Assembly (NCBI RefSeq): GCF_023634865.1
Contig: NZ_JAMLJN010000005.1
Coordinates: 62,001 to 126,000 of the forward strand
DNA: 64,000 nt
From: Flavobacterium fragile
Lineage (GTDB): Bacteria > Bacteroidota > Bacteroidia > Flavobacteriales > Flavobacteriaceae
Direction: 5' to 3'
In this document: positions 8,435-17,376 of the stretch, in pieces
How the letters are laid out: each line of letters begins with the position of its first letter
How positions within the stretch are numbered: the first letter of the stretch is position 1
The notes under the pieces: model-generated
Told to the model about the DNA's origin: nothing
The model's database searches: none
The model's input: only the letters and a program-made list of their open reading frames with translations
Position numbers and translations under genes: made by a program

Positions 8435-9547
8435 TTAGTTCAAGTCGAAAACACCTTTTACTAAAATTCTGGATTCTTGATGTACATTTTCATCAGATTT
8501 AATTTCAGTAAAATTTTCAGAAACTTCACCTAATTGTACTAAAGTTTTCTTGAAACTGTATGTATTATTGGCTTCTTCAACTAATAATAACACAAAATTT
8601 TTGTCACCACTTTTAAGTACTGCATCATTAGGAACACTTAAACCTCTTTTTGTTGTCAGAATTATTTTAGCTTCTACAAACATACCTGATAAGAGTTTTT
8701 CTTTTAATTCAGGTTGTAACAAACCTAATACCGAAATACTTCTGTCTTTATTCTCGATAGATTTACCTACTACTTTTACTTTTGATTTATAAACTTCTTT
8801 TGAAGCCTGGGGAATCGTAAATTCGATATTTTGTCCTTCTTTAATTTTTAAAATATCACTTTCAAAAACGTTTAGGTTTAATAATAAATGTTGGGTATCC
8901 ACTACTTCCATAATCACATCTGAAGGCGACATAAACATTCCTACATTGGCATTCATAACTGTAATATCTCCAGAAATTGGTGCAGTTAAAGTAATTACCG
9001 AAGTAAATTTACCTTTCTCAACATTTGATGGATTGATATTTAATAGCAATAATTTTTCACGCAAACCTTGATACATTCCTTTTGCCTGACGATAATCACT
9101 TTCTGCTTTTAAATAGTTTTTTTGCGAAGTAATTTTCTCATTGTACAACGTTTTTTGACGCTCAAATTCAGATTTTAAGTAATTGATTTGTTCGGCTACT
9201 TCTACATAATCTTTCTGAATGTCTAAGTATTCTGTATTCTCTAATGTTACTAAAACTTGTCCTTTTGAAACTTTATCTCCCACTAAGAACTGAGATGATT
9301 TTACATATCCACCAATGAAAGGTGTAATTTTTGCGCGGTATTGTGGGGGTACATCTATCTTACCTGCAGCAGAAACGGTAACATTAAATTCATTTTCGGT
9401 TAATGTCGCAATTTCCATTTTGGAAGATTGAAATTGTTCTTTGGTAACTGTTATCAATCCGTTGGTTGGAGTTACAACTTCGGCTTTTTCTTCTTTACAA
9501 GAAATGAATAATCCGATTAAAGCTATTAAAATACTATTTTTTATCAT
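8435..9547 (-). CDS. RND efflux periplasmic adaptor (CzcB/CusB family) lipoprotein
   Basis: This is a 370-residue membrane-fusion protein. A lipobox (L-F-I-S-C at about residue 17) predicts an inner-membrane-anchored lipoprotein. Next come a split biotinyl-lipoyl domain (I-G-G-Y-V-K...V-S-K-G-Q-V-L), a coiled-coil hairpin at about residues 110-175, and beta-barrel and membrane-proximal domains. It bridges the RND pump and the outer-membrane channel. Its start overlaps the stop of the pump gene (TAATG), so the two are translationally coupled. Confidence 0.93.
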   Translation of the reverse strand: MIKNSILIALIGLFISCKEEKAEVVTPTNGLITVTKEQFQSSKMEIATLTENEFNVTVSAAGKIDVPPQYRAKITPFIGGYVKSSQFLVGDKVSKGQVLVTLENTEYLDIQKDYVEVAEQINYLKSEFERQKTLYNEKITSQKNYLKAESDYRQAKGMYQGLREKLLLLNINPSNVEKGKFTSVITLTAPISGDITVMNANVGMFMSPSDVIMEVVDTQHLLLNLNVFESDILKIKEGQNIEFTIPQASKEVYKSKVKVVGKSIENKDRSISVLGLLQPELKEKLLSGMFVEAKIILTTKRGLSVPNDAVLKSGDKNFVLLLVEEANNTYSFKKTLVQLGEVSENFTEIKSDENVHQESRILVKGVFDLN

Positions 9548-12500
9548 TAGTTCTCGATGTTAAGGTAATATAAATCTAATATGGTTTTGTTGTGTTGCAT
9601 AACAGCATCTAAATAATCAACTTGAATAGTTGAGGCATTTTCCAAACTTAAAATAAATTGAAAAAAGTCGATTTCTCCTTGCTTGTAACTATTATTCGCT
9701 ACTTTGATGATTTCTTCAGACACTTTTTTGCCGTACTCTGTATAATACAAAATGGCCTGCTGTTGTTGCTCTAATTCTTGTTGCTTTTGTTTAATATAAG
9801 CTTCTATTTTTGTCTCCTCTTGTTTCTTTTGAGATTCCCAAGCTTGTGATTCTAATTTAGCAACTTTAGATTTTGCAAGATTGCCGTTAAATAAAATAGG
9901 AACGGCTAAACCTATTTGAAATCCATACAATGATTGTGATAACCCACTATTTTTTCCTTGAAAGTATTGCAAACTTAAATCGGGTAACCAATTTTGATTT
10001 TGCAATTTTTTATTAGAGCTATAAATTTTTGTAAAAGATTCTAAATGTGAAAAATATAACTCTTTACTTGAATTTAAACTTACAGCAGAAATTGGGGTTG
10101 CATTTGAATTTAAAATTTCAATTTTATCATCACTTTGCACTAAAGATTGTAGCAATTCTAATTGTGCTTTCTTTTCTTTTTCTAGTTGCGACAATTTAGT
10201 TTTAATTTGACGGAATTTAGCTTCTGCAGTAATTTTTTCTAGATAATTGGTTTCACCTAATTCAAACTTTCGATTGCTAGCTTTTGAAAAATTTTGGTAC
10301 AAACTATCTAAATAACGATACAATTTTTCTTGATGTTGTACATTTACAATTTGATAGTAAACTTGAGAAATTTGCAATTTGAGCTTATTTTGCTGGATAT
10401 CAAATCCCGTTTTCTCTTTTTCATATTCTGCATTGTATAATTTCTTTTTAGCACCATAAACAGTGGGAAAAGCAAATGTTTGTTGGGCTCCAAAAACCTT
10501 CAAGGGTAATTCATTTAAGGCTAAATTATTTTGGTCATAGCTATAATAAATAACGGTTTTATCAAAGTCGTAAGCCAATTTTGTTGCTTGTTTCGCTTTT
10601 TCAATTTTTAATTGACCTGCTTTAATTCCTGCATTATTAGAAAATGCTTTTTGAATTAGGTTATCTAATTCTGGATTATTTTGTTGTGAAAAACCAATTA
10701 TTGGTAATATCAGCAATAAAATCATCATAAAATCTGATTCTTTCACTTTTTTAAATTTAGGACGTTTGAATTCTTTTTCATCTAAAATTTTAAATAAAAT
10801 AGGAAGCACTATCATGGTTAAAAGTGTTGCAGTGAATAACCCTCCAATAACTACCGTTGCTAAAGGACGTTGTACCTCCGCGCCCGCAGAAGAAGAAATT
10901 GCCATTGGTAAAAAACCAAGAGCTGCTGCCGAAGCCGTTAATAAAACCGGACGTAAACGATCTGTTGTTCCTTTTAAAATAAGTTCATTCATATTCGTCA
11001 TTCCATGATGTTTTAATTCTTTGAAATGTTCAATTAATACGATTCCATTTAATACGGCGATTCCGAAAAGCGCAATAAATCCGACTCCTGCAGAAATACT
11101 AAACGGTAAATCGCGTATCCATAAAAATAAAATTCCTCCTACTGCTGATAATGGAATAGCTGAATATACCATCAAGGCTTCTTTTATAGAACCAAAAGCA
11201 AAATGTAATAATACAAATATTAAGAATAGTGCAATAGGAACTGCAATCATCAAACGCGCTTTGGCACTTTGTAAATTTTCAAACTGACCACCATACGAAA
11301 TACGATAACCATCTGGTAAATCAACTTTAGCTTCAATAATTCGTTTGGCATCATCTACAACACTTTGCAAATCGCGGTTACGAACGTTGATTCCTACCAC
11401 AATTCTTCGATTGGTATTGTCTCTAGAAATTTTAGCGGGTCCGTAAGTGTATTCGATTTTAGCAAGTTCACGTAAAGGAATTTGTTCGCCACTTGGAGTG
11501 GTAACATATAAATTTTGTAAGTCTTCTAAATTTTTTCTGTTAGTTTCATCTAAACGAACAACCAAGTCAAAACGTTTCTCACCTTCGAATACATTTCCAG
11601 CTGTTTTTCCTGCAAATCCTAAAGCGATCATGTCATTCAAATCGGCAATATTTAGTCCAAATTGTGCTATTTTACTTCTGTCGTATTGTACATACATTTG
11701 AGGTAAACCTTCTGTTTTTTCTATAATTATGTCGGAAGCCCCTTCTACATTTTTAATTGCTTTTTCAATCTCATGAGCTTTTTGAGCCAAAATATCTAAG
11801 TCTTCACCAAAAATTTTAATGGCTACGTCTGAACGAGAACCTGAGATTAACTCATTGAATCGCATTTCGATAGGTTGAGTAAATTCCACTTCCATATTTG
11901 GAATTTTTTTCTCAATAGCTGCTTTTATTTTATCGGCTAATTCATCTTTTGTTTCTGCTGAAACCCATTCCGATTTTGGTTTTAATTTTACAATTACATC
12001 ACTTTCTTCCATACTCATTGGATCTGTCGGAACTTCTGCAGCTCCAATTCTTGATACCACTTGGTCTACTTCAGGAAAGTTTTTTAAGATAATAGATTCA
12101 ATTTTAGTTGTAGTTTCAATGGTTTTTGATAATGATGTTCCCGTTTTCAAAACAGGTTGAATTACGAAATCTCCTTCATCTAATGTTGGGATAAATTCTC
12201 CTCCCATGGTACTAAAAACTCCTACTGCAGTTAGTAATAAAATAACGGCACCATAAATTACTTTTTTGGTATTATGCAAAGCCCAAGTAATTACGGGTAA
12301 GTAATACGAATTCAATTTATTTATTAAACGATGAGAGAATGAATTCGGATTTTCTTCTTTTGGTTTTAAGAAAATTGAAGAAATAACGGGAACATAAGTA
12401 AAACAAAATATCATAGCACCAACCAAAGCAAAACTAAAGGTCATCGCCATTGGTTTGAACATCTTACCTTCTACTCCAGAAAGAGATAAAATAGGAATAA

Positions 12501-13890
12501 AAACAATTAAAATAATCAACTGTCCGAAGATAGCCGAATTCATCATTTTTGAAGCACTTTTGTAAGTGATTTGGTCAATTTCATCCTGTTGCTCTTTTTT
12601 ACTCATACCAACTAATGTGCTCGATTTTGCAGCAATTTGAAAGGCTATAAATTCGACAATAATTACGGCTCCGTCGATTATAATTCCAAAGTCGATAGCA
12701 CCTAAACTCATTAAGTTCGCATCGATTTTAAAAATATTCATGAAAGAAATAGCAAACAACAAACACAATGGAATTACAGAAGCTACGACTAATCCAGAAC
12801 GCCAATTTCCTAATAAAAGAACCACTACAAAAATTACAATCAAACAGCCTAAAATTAAGTTTTCGGCTACTGTGAATGTGGTTTTGCCTACTAATTCGCT
12901 TCGCTCTAAAAAGCCGTTGATATGAACACCTTCGGGTAAGGTTTTTTCAATTTCTGCCACTCTATGTTTTACGTCATCAATCACTTGTTTAGAATTGGCA
13001 CCTTTAAGCATCATTACTTGACCCAACACTTTTTCGCCTTCTCCATTTCCTGTAATAGCACCAAATCTGTTAGCGTGACCAAATTTTACTTCGGCAATAT
13101 TTTTAACGTAAACAGGAATACCATTTACATTTTTAACAACTATGTTTTCTATATCTTCTAGTTTCGCAACTCTACCTTCACCACGAATGAAATAACTTTG
13201 ATTGGTTTTTTCTATGTAAGAACCACCTGCAATACTGTTGTTTTTCTCAATGGCATTAAACAATTCAGTTACAGTAATATTCATAGCTTTCAAACTAGAA
13301 GAATGAATGGCGATTTCGTATTGTTTTAAATAACCACCCCATGTATTTATTTCTACAACACCTTTAACTCCAGATAATTGTCGCTTTACAACCCAATCTT
13401 GAATGGTTCTTAAATCAGTAGTCGAATAACGATCTTTGTATCCAGGTTTTACTTCTAAAGTATATTGATACACTTCTCCTAAACCCGTTGTAATCGGACC
13501 CATTTCAGGAGTTCCAAAACCTTGAGGAATTTTTTCTGTAGCCGTTTTAATTTTTTCAGCAATTAACTGTCTTGGTAAATAAGTTCCCATATCTTCTTCA
13601 AAAACAATGGTTACAACAGATAAACCAAATTTTGAAATAGAACGAATTTCTTTAACTCCTGGTAAATTTGCCATTTCTAACTCTACAGGATACGTAATGT
13701 ATTGTTCAATATCTTGAGTTGAAAGATTTCGAGAAGTAGTGATAACTTGAACTTGATTATTCGTAATATCAGGTACTGCACCGATTGAAATTTGGAAAAC
13801 AGAGAAAATTCCGTACCCAAAAACTCCCAAAGTAAAAAGGAGAATAATTAGTTTATTACGTAAACTAAAAGCAATTATTTTTTCTAACAT
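9547..13890 (-). CDS. CzcA-type heavy-metal RND pump fused to a TolC-like outer-membrane channel
   Basis: The protein has 1447 residues. Residues 1 to about 1045 are a full heavy-metal RND pump with twelve helices and two large periplasmic loops. Transmembrane helix 4 carries D-F-G-I-I-I-D-G-A-V-I-I-V-E, the signature of the divalent-cation (Zn/Co/Cd, CzcA) subclass rather than the Cu/Ag subclass. From about residue 1055 a signal-peptide-like segment (M-M-I-L-L-L-I-L-P-I-I-G-F-S-Q) begins a roughly 390-residue TolC/CusC-like domain with long coiled coils. Such fusions are known in Bacteroidota. Signal peptidase cleavage at the junction could release the channel; that is inference. Confidence 0.93.
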   Translation of the reverse strand: MLEKIIAFSLRNKLIILLFTLGVFGYGIFSVFQISIGAVPDITNNQVQVITTSRNLSTQDIEQYITYPVELEMANLPGVKEIRSISKFGLSVVTIVFEEDMGTYLPRQLIAEKIKTATEKIPQGFGTPEMGPITTGLGEVYQYTLEVKPGYKDRYSTTDLRTIQDWVVKRQLSGVKGVVEINTWGGYLKQYEIAIHSSSLKAMNITVTELFNAIEKNNSIAGGSYIEKTNQSYFIRGEGRVAKLEDIENIVVKNVNGIPVYVKNIAEVKFGHANRFGAITGNGEGEKVLGQVMMLKGANSKQVIDDVKHRVAEIEKTLPEGVHINGFLERSELVGKTTFTVAENLILGCLIVIFVVVLLLGNWRSGLVVASVIPLCLLFAISFMNIFKIDANLMSLGAIDFGIIIDGAVIIVEFIAFQIAAKSSTLVGMSKKEQQDEIDQITYKSASKMMNSAIFGQLIILIVFIPILSLSGVEGKMFKPMAMTFSFALVGAMIFCFTYVPVISSIFLKPKEENPNSFSHRLINKLNSYYLPVITWALHNTKKVIYGAVILLLTAVGVFSTMGGEFIPTLDEGDFVIQPVLKTGTSLSKTIETTTKIESIILKNFPEVDQVVSRIGAAEVPTDPMSMEESDVIVKLKPKSEWVSAETKDELADKIKAAIEKKIPNMEVEFTQPIEMRFNELISGSRSDVAIKIFGEDLDILAQKAHEIEKAIKNVEGASDIIIEKTEGLPQMYVQYDRSKIAQFGLNIADLNDMIALGFAGKTAGNVFEGEKRFDLVVRLDETNRKNLEDLQNLYVTTPSGEQIPLRELAKIEYTYGPAKISRDNTNRRIVVGINVRNRDLQSVVDDAKRIIEAKVDLPDGYRISYGGQFENLQSAKARLMIAVPIALFLIFVLLHFAFGSIKEALMVYSAIPLSAVGGILFLWIRDLPFSISAGVGFIALFGIAVLNGIVLIEHFKELKHHGMTNMNELILKGTTDRLRPVLLTASAAALGFLPMAISSSAGAEVQRPLATVVIGGLFTATLLTMIVLPILFKILDEKEFKRPKFKKVKESDFMMILLLILPIIGFSQQNNPELDNLIQKAFSNNAGIKAGQLKIEKAKQATKLAYDFDKTVIYYSYDQNNLALNELPLKVFGAQQTFAFPTVYGAKKKLYNAEYEKEKTGFDIQQNKLKLQISQVYYQIVNVQHQEKLYRYLDSLYQNFSKASNRKFELGETNYLEKITAEAKFRQIKTKLSQLEKEKKAQLELLQSLVQSDDKIEILNSNATPISAVSLNSSKELYFSHLESFTKIYSSNKKLQNQNWLPDLSLQYFQGKNSGLSQSLYGFQIGLAVPILFNGNLAKSKVAKLESQAWESQKKQEETKIEAYIKQKQQELEQQQQAILYYTEYGKKVSEEIIKVANNSYKQGEIDFFQFILSLENASTIQVDYLDAVMQHNKTILDLYYLNIEN

Positions 13891-13918
13891 TTTATAAATT
13901 TTAAAGTAAACAAAATAT

Positions 13919-13941
13919 ATTTATCTCATTTGTAGATAAAT
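13919..13941. repeat. Perfect 8-bp inverted repeat upstream of the RND pump
   Basis: ATTTATCT (13919-13926) and AGATAAAT (13934-13941) flank a 7-base spacer, about 30 bp before the pump start. There is no T run, so it is more operator-like than terminator-like. A binding site for the response regulator of this cluster is possible but unproven. Confidence 0.4.
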
Positions 13942-13979
13942 ACAAGTAGATCATTAAAAATGATACTTTACAAAAAACG

Positions 13980-14357
13980 TTAGGTTAATTTGGGTGGTAA
14001 CCAAATGGTTGAAATCAAATGGGATTTGAGAGAGATGTTATAAAAAAATTTATTTTTATTAGAATTAATAGATTTTAATAATTCTAATTGAAAAATAGTA
14101 GAATGAACTAACAAAAAAACATGAGAAGATATTTCAAATGTTTTAAATGGTAAATGATGGTGTTCGTTCGTATTATCATCTCCATTTTTTGAATAATGTA
14201 ATGAAATGAAATCAATAAAAGATATAGGATCTGATTTTACTTCATCTTGATGCTCTATGTAATGCTGAATTAAATTAGGTATCTTTAACAATTGCCCTAC
14301 AGATGTGTTTGCACACAAAAAAATAGTAACTAAAAATATGGCAATTGTTTTATTCAT
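13980..14357 (-). CDS. Small exported protein of a metal-efflux operon, function unknown
   Basis: This 125-residue protein has an N-terminal signal peptide (hydrophobic residues 5-18, probable cleavage near V-G-Q). A histidine-containing middle reads N-E-H-H-H-L-P-F-K. I recall similar small proteins with an H-H-x-L-P-F motif next to CzcA/CusA operons in Flavobacteriia, but no function is known. The His cluster makes periplasmic metal sensing or chaperoning a reasonable guess. It lies upstream of and in the same direction as the pump genes. Confidence 0.6.
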   Translation of the reverse strand: MNKTIAIFLVTIFLCANTSVGQLLKIPNLIQHYIEHQDEVKSDPISFIDFISLHYSKNGDDNTNEHHHLPFKTFEISSHVFLLVHSTIFQLELLKSINSNKNKFFYNISLKSHLISTIWLPPKLT

Positions 14358-14422
14358 TTTATAGTTGAATTTTAAAACTACAGTACAAATATATAGAATA
14401 AAAATAATAAATAACTTAAGAA

Positions 14423-15814
14423 CTACTTAAGTTTATTGACTGCAAAGTACAAACTAAATTGTGTTTCTTCATTTAACTTACTTTGTACTTCTACTCTAAT
14501 ATTTAATAAATCACAAAGTCTTTTAACTATAGACAAACCAAGTCCAATACCTTTAATTTCAGGATGTTTAGAGGCATCTGATCGATAAAAAGAATTGAAA
14601 ATTTTATTTAAATCTTGTTCTGAAATTCCTACCCCATTGTCTTGAACAGTAAAATTTATTCCAGATTCATTTTTTGTCAAAATCAAATTAATTTCGCCTT
14701 CTTCATAAGAATACTTTATTGCATTAGAAATTAAATTGCTAACAATTATCGACAACAAATAATTATCTGAGGAAATAGAACAATCCTCCACAAAATCAGT
14801 ATTTATTTTTAATTTCTTTTTTTCAATCTTTACAGAAAAACGCGATAACGTATCTAAAACTAAAGCATTCAAATAAATAGACTCTTGCTTTATGTTTTGC
14901 TTTTGATTTTCAAATCGGGCTAATAAAAGTAATTGATCAACAATATGATTTAGTCTATCTACTTCAGAAATACAGAATAAAATCTTTTCTTCATACTCTT
15001 GTTGAGTTCGAGGCTTTCTAATTAATACCTCCATGGTTCCTTTCATAATGGCTAGAGGAGTTCGTAATTCATGTGAAGCATCAGAAGTAAATTGTTTTTC
15101 TCTAGCTACAGCATTCTCAATACGATTTAGAAGATTATTTATGTTTTTAGAAAGCTTATATAATTCATCTTTATTTTTAGGTAAAGGTATTCTTGTTCTT
15201 AAATTATCTTTAGTAATTTGAGTTGAAGTTTCTATTATAGTTTTAACTGGCTTAATACTTCTACCTGCAAAAAATCTAGCTACTAAAAACAATAAAATTA
15301 ACGTAATTGGAAATGAAATAAGTAGTACTTTTTTAAGTATATAAACAATTTTAAAATCTTCTACAGACATGGCTACTAAAAGGTAACCCACTATTTTATT
15401 TTTGTTATAAATAGGAGTCTGAATTTGTCGAATAGGAATAGTATCTATTTTAGAATCAACAAATTCATTATTTTTTGAAGTATCAAATAACTTTAAATCG
15501 ATGTTATTTAAATTAGGTGATTTATCAACGAATTTTTTTTCACTATCATAAAACTCAACAAATACGGGATTAACATTTACAGTATTGTGTTCGCGAGCTC
15601 TCCATTGATCTACTTGTATAAAAAAGGTATCTTTTTCATCAGTAGTAATGTCTTGCAAATGTTTTTCTAATTCCTCACTGATTTCATCGTTAATATGTTT
15701 GTTCACGCTATATTTAACAATTTGAAAAATAAGCATAAAAACAATAGTAATAAATATAGAGCTACTAATTAAATAGTAAAAAGCAATTCTATTTTTAAAT
15801 GAAAATGAGAACAT
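14423..15814 (-). CDS. Membrane sensor histidine kinase
   Basis: This 463-residue protein has a transmembrane helix at about 13-33, a periplasmic sensor of about 130 residues, a second helix near 165-185, and a HAMP linker. The dimerisation/phosphoacceptor helix has F-T-S-D-A-S-H-E-L-R-T-P-L. An HATPase domain carries N-A-I-K-Y-S, D-N-G-V-G-I and G-I-G-L-G-L-S-I-V boxes. It is the partner of the OmpR-type regulator at 16703-17368, from which it is separated only by a CDF transporter gene. The signal is probably periplasmic divalent metal, inferred from context. Confidence 0.93.
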   Translation of the reverse strand: MFSFSFKNRIAFYYLISSSIFITIVFMLIFQIVKYSVNKHINDEISEELEKHLQDITTDEKDTFFIQVDQWRAREHNTVNVNPVFVEFYDSEKKFVDKSPNLNNIDLKLFDTSKNNEFVDSKIDTIPIRQIQTPIYNKNKIVGYLLVAMSVEDFKIVYILKKVLLISFPITLILLFLVARFFAGRSIKPVKTIIETSTQITKDNLRTRIPLPKNKDELYKLSKNINNLLNRIENAVAREKQFTSDASHELRTPLAIMKGTMEVLIRKPRTQQEYEEKILFCISEVDRLNHIVDQLLLLARFENQKQNIKQESIYLNALVLDTLSRFSVKIEKKKLKINTDFVEDCSISSDNYLLSIIVSNLISNAIKYSYEEGEINLILTKNESGINFTVQDNGVGISEQDLNKIFNSFYRSDASKHPEIKGIGLGLSIVKRLCDLLNIRVEVQSKLNEETQFSLYFAVNKLK

Positions 15815-15816
15815 AA

Positions 15817-16701
15817 TTAACGTGTTATTGATTCAAAATCGGGTTCAATGTGAATTAAAACATGACCCAATTCTATAAGTTCGGTACGTAAAGTATCTTT
15901 TAAATGATGTGCAATGTCGTGACCTTCTTTTACTGATTTATTTCCATCTACCATGGCATGCAAATCAACATGATATTTCATTCCTGCTTTTCTAATAAAA
16001 CATTTTTCTATGCAAATTACACCAGGTACAGTTAATGAAATTTTTTTTATCTTATCTTCTAATTCATGATATAAATGTTCATCCATAATTTCCCCTAAAG
16101 CCGGGCGAAAAATTTTGTAACAATTAAATAGAATAAATCCTGAAGCTAACAAAGCGGCCCAGTCATCAGCAGCTTCATAACCTTCCCCAAAATATAATGC
16201 AATCGAAATTCCTATAAAAGCAGCAACCGAAGTTATGGCATCACTTCTGTGGTGCCATGCGTCTGCCTTTAAAGAGCTGCTATTAGTTTCTATACTTTTT
16301 TTCATTACAATTTGAAAAGAAATTTCTTTCCAAAGAATAATAGCACCTAAAACAAAAAGTGTAAAAGGTTTTGGTAAAGCATGGGGTGTTTTGATATTTT
16401 GTATGCTCTCGTGAGCGATTATAGTGGCAGAAATAATTAAAAATCCTACCACTAAAAATGTTACTAAAGGTTCTGCTCTACCATGTCCGTATGGGTGATT
16501 TTCGTCTGCGGGTTTATTAGAGTATTTAATTCCAAATAATACTAAAAAAGAAGCAAAAATGTCAGCTGTAGATTCAATGGCGTCGGCTATCATAGCATAC
16601 GAATTTCCAAAATATCCTGTTGCACCTTTAATTAAAGCTAATAAAGTATTTCCTACGATACTAAAATAAGTTGCCTTGATGGCTTTTTCTGTGCTTGACA
16701 T
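15817..16701 (-). CDS. Cation diffusion facilitator (CDF) family transporter
   Basis: This 294-residue protein has six predicted helices. Motifs are the N-terminal S-Y-A-M-I-A-D-A-I-E-S-T-A-D (metal site), H-P-Y-G-H-G-R-A-E-P-L, and W-H-H-R-S-D-A in helix 5. A cytoplasmic C-terminal domain has the H-V-D-L-H and H-D-I-A-H-H histidines. CDF proteins export Zn2+, Fe2+ or Mn2+ into the periplasm, where the RND system can take over. It sits between the response-regulator and kinase genes with 1-2 bp gaps, so it is surely co-transcribed with them. Confidence 0.93.
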   Translation of the reverse strand: MSSTEKAIKATYFSIVGNTLLALIKGATGYFGNSYAMIADAIESTADIFASFLVLFGIKYSNKPADENHPYGHGRAEPLVTFLVVGFLIISATIIAHESIQNIKTPHALPKPFTLFVLGAIILWKEISFQIVMKKSIETNSSSLKADAWHHRSDAITSVAAFIGISIALYFGEGYEAADDWAALLASGFILFNCYKIFRPALGEIMDEHLYHELEDKIKKISLTVPGVICIEKCFIRKAGMKYHVDLHAMVDGNKSVKEGHDIAHHLKDTLRTELIELGHVLIHIEPDFESITR

Positions 16702-16702
16702 G

Positions 16703-17368
16703 TTAAATTTCGTTAGCGATATATCCTACACCTCTGATAGTTTTAATCAACTCACGTTCTTTAGTAAGGTTTAATTTCTTTCTAATTGAATTCATGAAAA
16801 CATCAATAACTCCCGTATCATAATCAAAATGAATGTCCCAAACATCCTCGATTATGTGGGTTCGAGTACAAACTTTACCTTTATTTTTAATTAAATATTC
16901 AAGTAATTCAAATTCTCTTTGAGTTAAAATCACTTCTTTCTGATCCACAAAAGTTTTATACTGAGATTTATCAATAGTAATATTTCCCAGAGTTAAAGTT
17001 GTGATTTCATCCTTTGAGCGAAAATGAATTTTAATACGTTCTAACAATTCTTCAAAAGAAAATGGCTTTTTTATATAATCATTTGCACCTGCTTTTAAAC
17101 CTTCAATAGTTTCTTGAACAGTATCTTTAGCTGTTAAAAAAATAATAGGCAGGTTTTGCTTTTCCAAACGGATATTTCTACACACGTCAATACCTTGCAT
17201 TTTTGGTAACATCCAATCTAACAGAACCAAATCTACTGATAATTCTAAAGCCTTTTTTAAACCTTCTGCTCCATCTGTTGCAGTAGAAATGGTAAAATTT
17301 TCTTCTTCTAGACCTTGTTTTAGAAAGTCCATTATTCCTTTTTCGTCTTCAACTATTAAAATATGCAT
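16703..17368 (-). CDS. OmpR-family response regulator of the metal-efflux cluster
   Basis: This 221-residue protein has a receiver domain with acidic E-D-E, phosphoacceptor D in L-V-L-L-D-W-M-L-P, and K in I-K-K-P-F. A C-terminal winged helix follows, with L-T-Q-R-E-F-E-L-L-E-Y-L and R-G-V-G-Y. The layout resembles CusR/CzcR. The CDF and kinase genes follow directly, and it starts 8 bp after the DUF3570 gene. It probably controls the CDF and RND genes downstream. Confidence 0.94.
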   Translation of the reverse strand: MHILIVEDEKGIMDFLKQGLEEENFTISTATDGAEGLKKALELSVDLVLLDWMLPKMQGIDVCRNIRLEKQNLPIIFLTAKDTVQETIEGLKAGANDYIKKPFSFEELLERIKIHFRSKDEITTLTLGNITIDKSQYKTFVDQKEVILTQREFELLEYLIKNKGKVCTRTHIIEDVWDIHFDYDTGVIDVFMNSIRKKLNLTKERELIKTIRGVGYIANEI

Positions 17369-17376
17369 ACTCCTGA

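Noticed and set aside
10766..13161. Several plus-strand ORFs of 60-90 codons inside the RND pump gene
   Set aside because: They are antisense to well-conserved pump sequence and have no motifs of their own.
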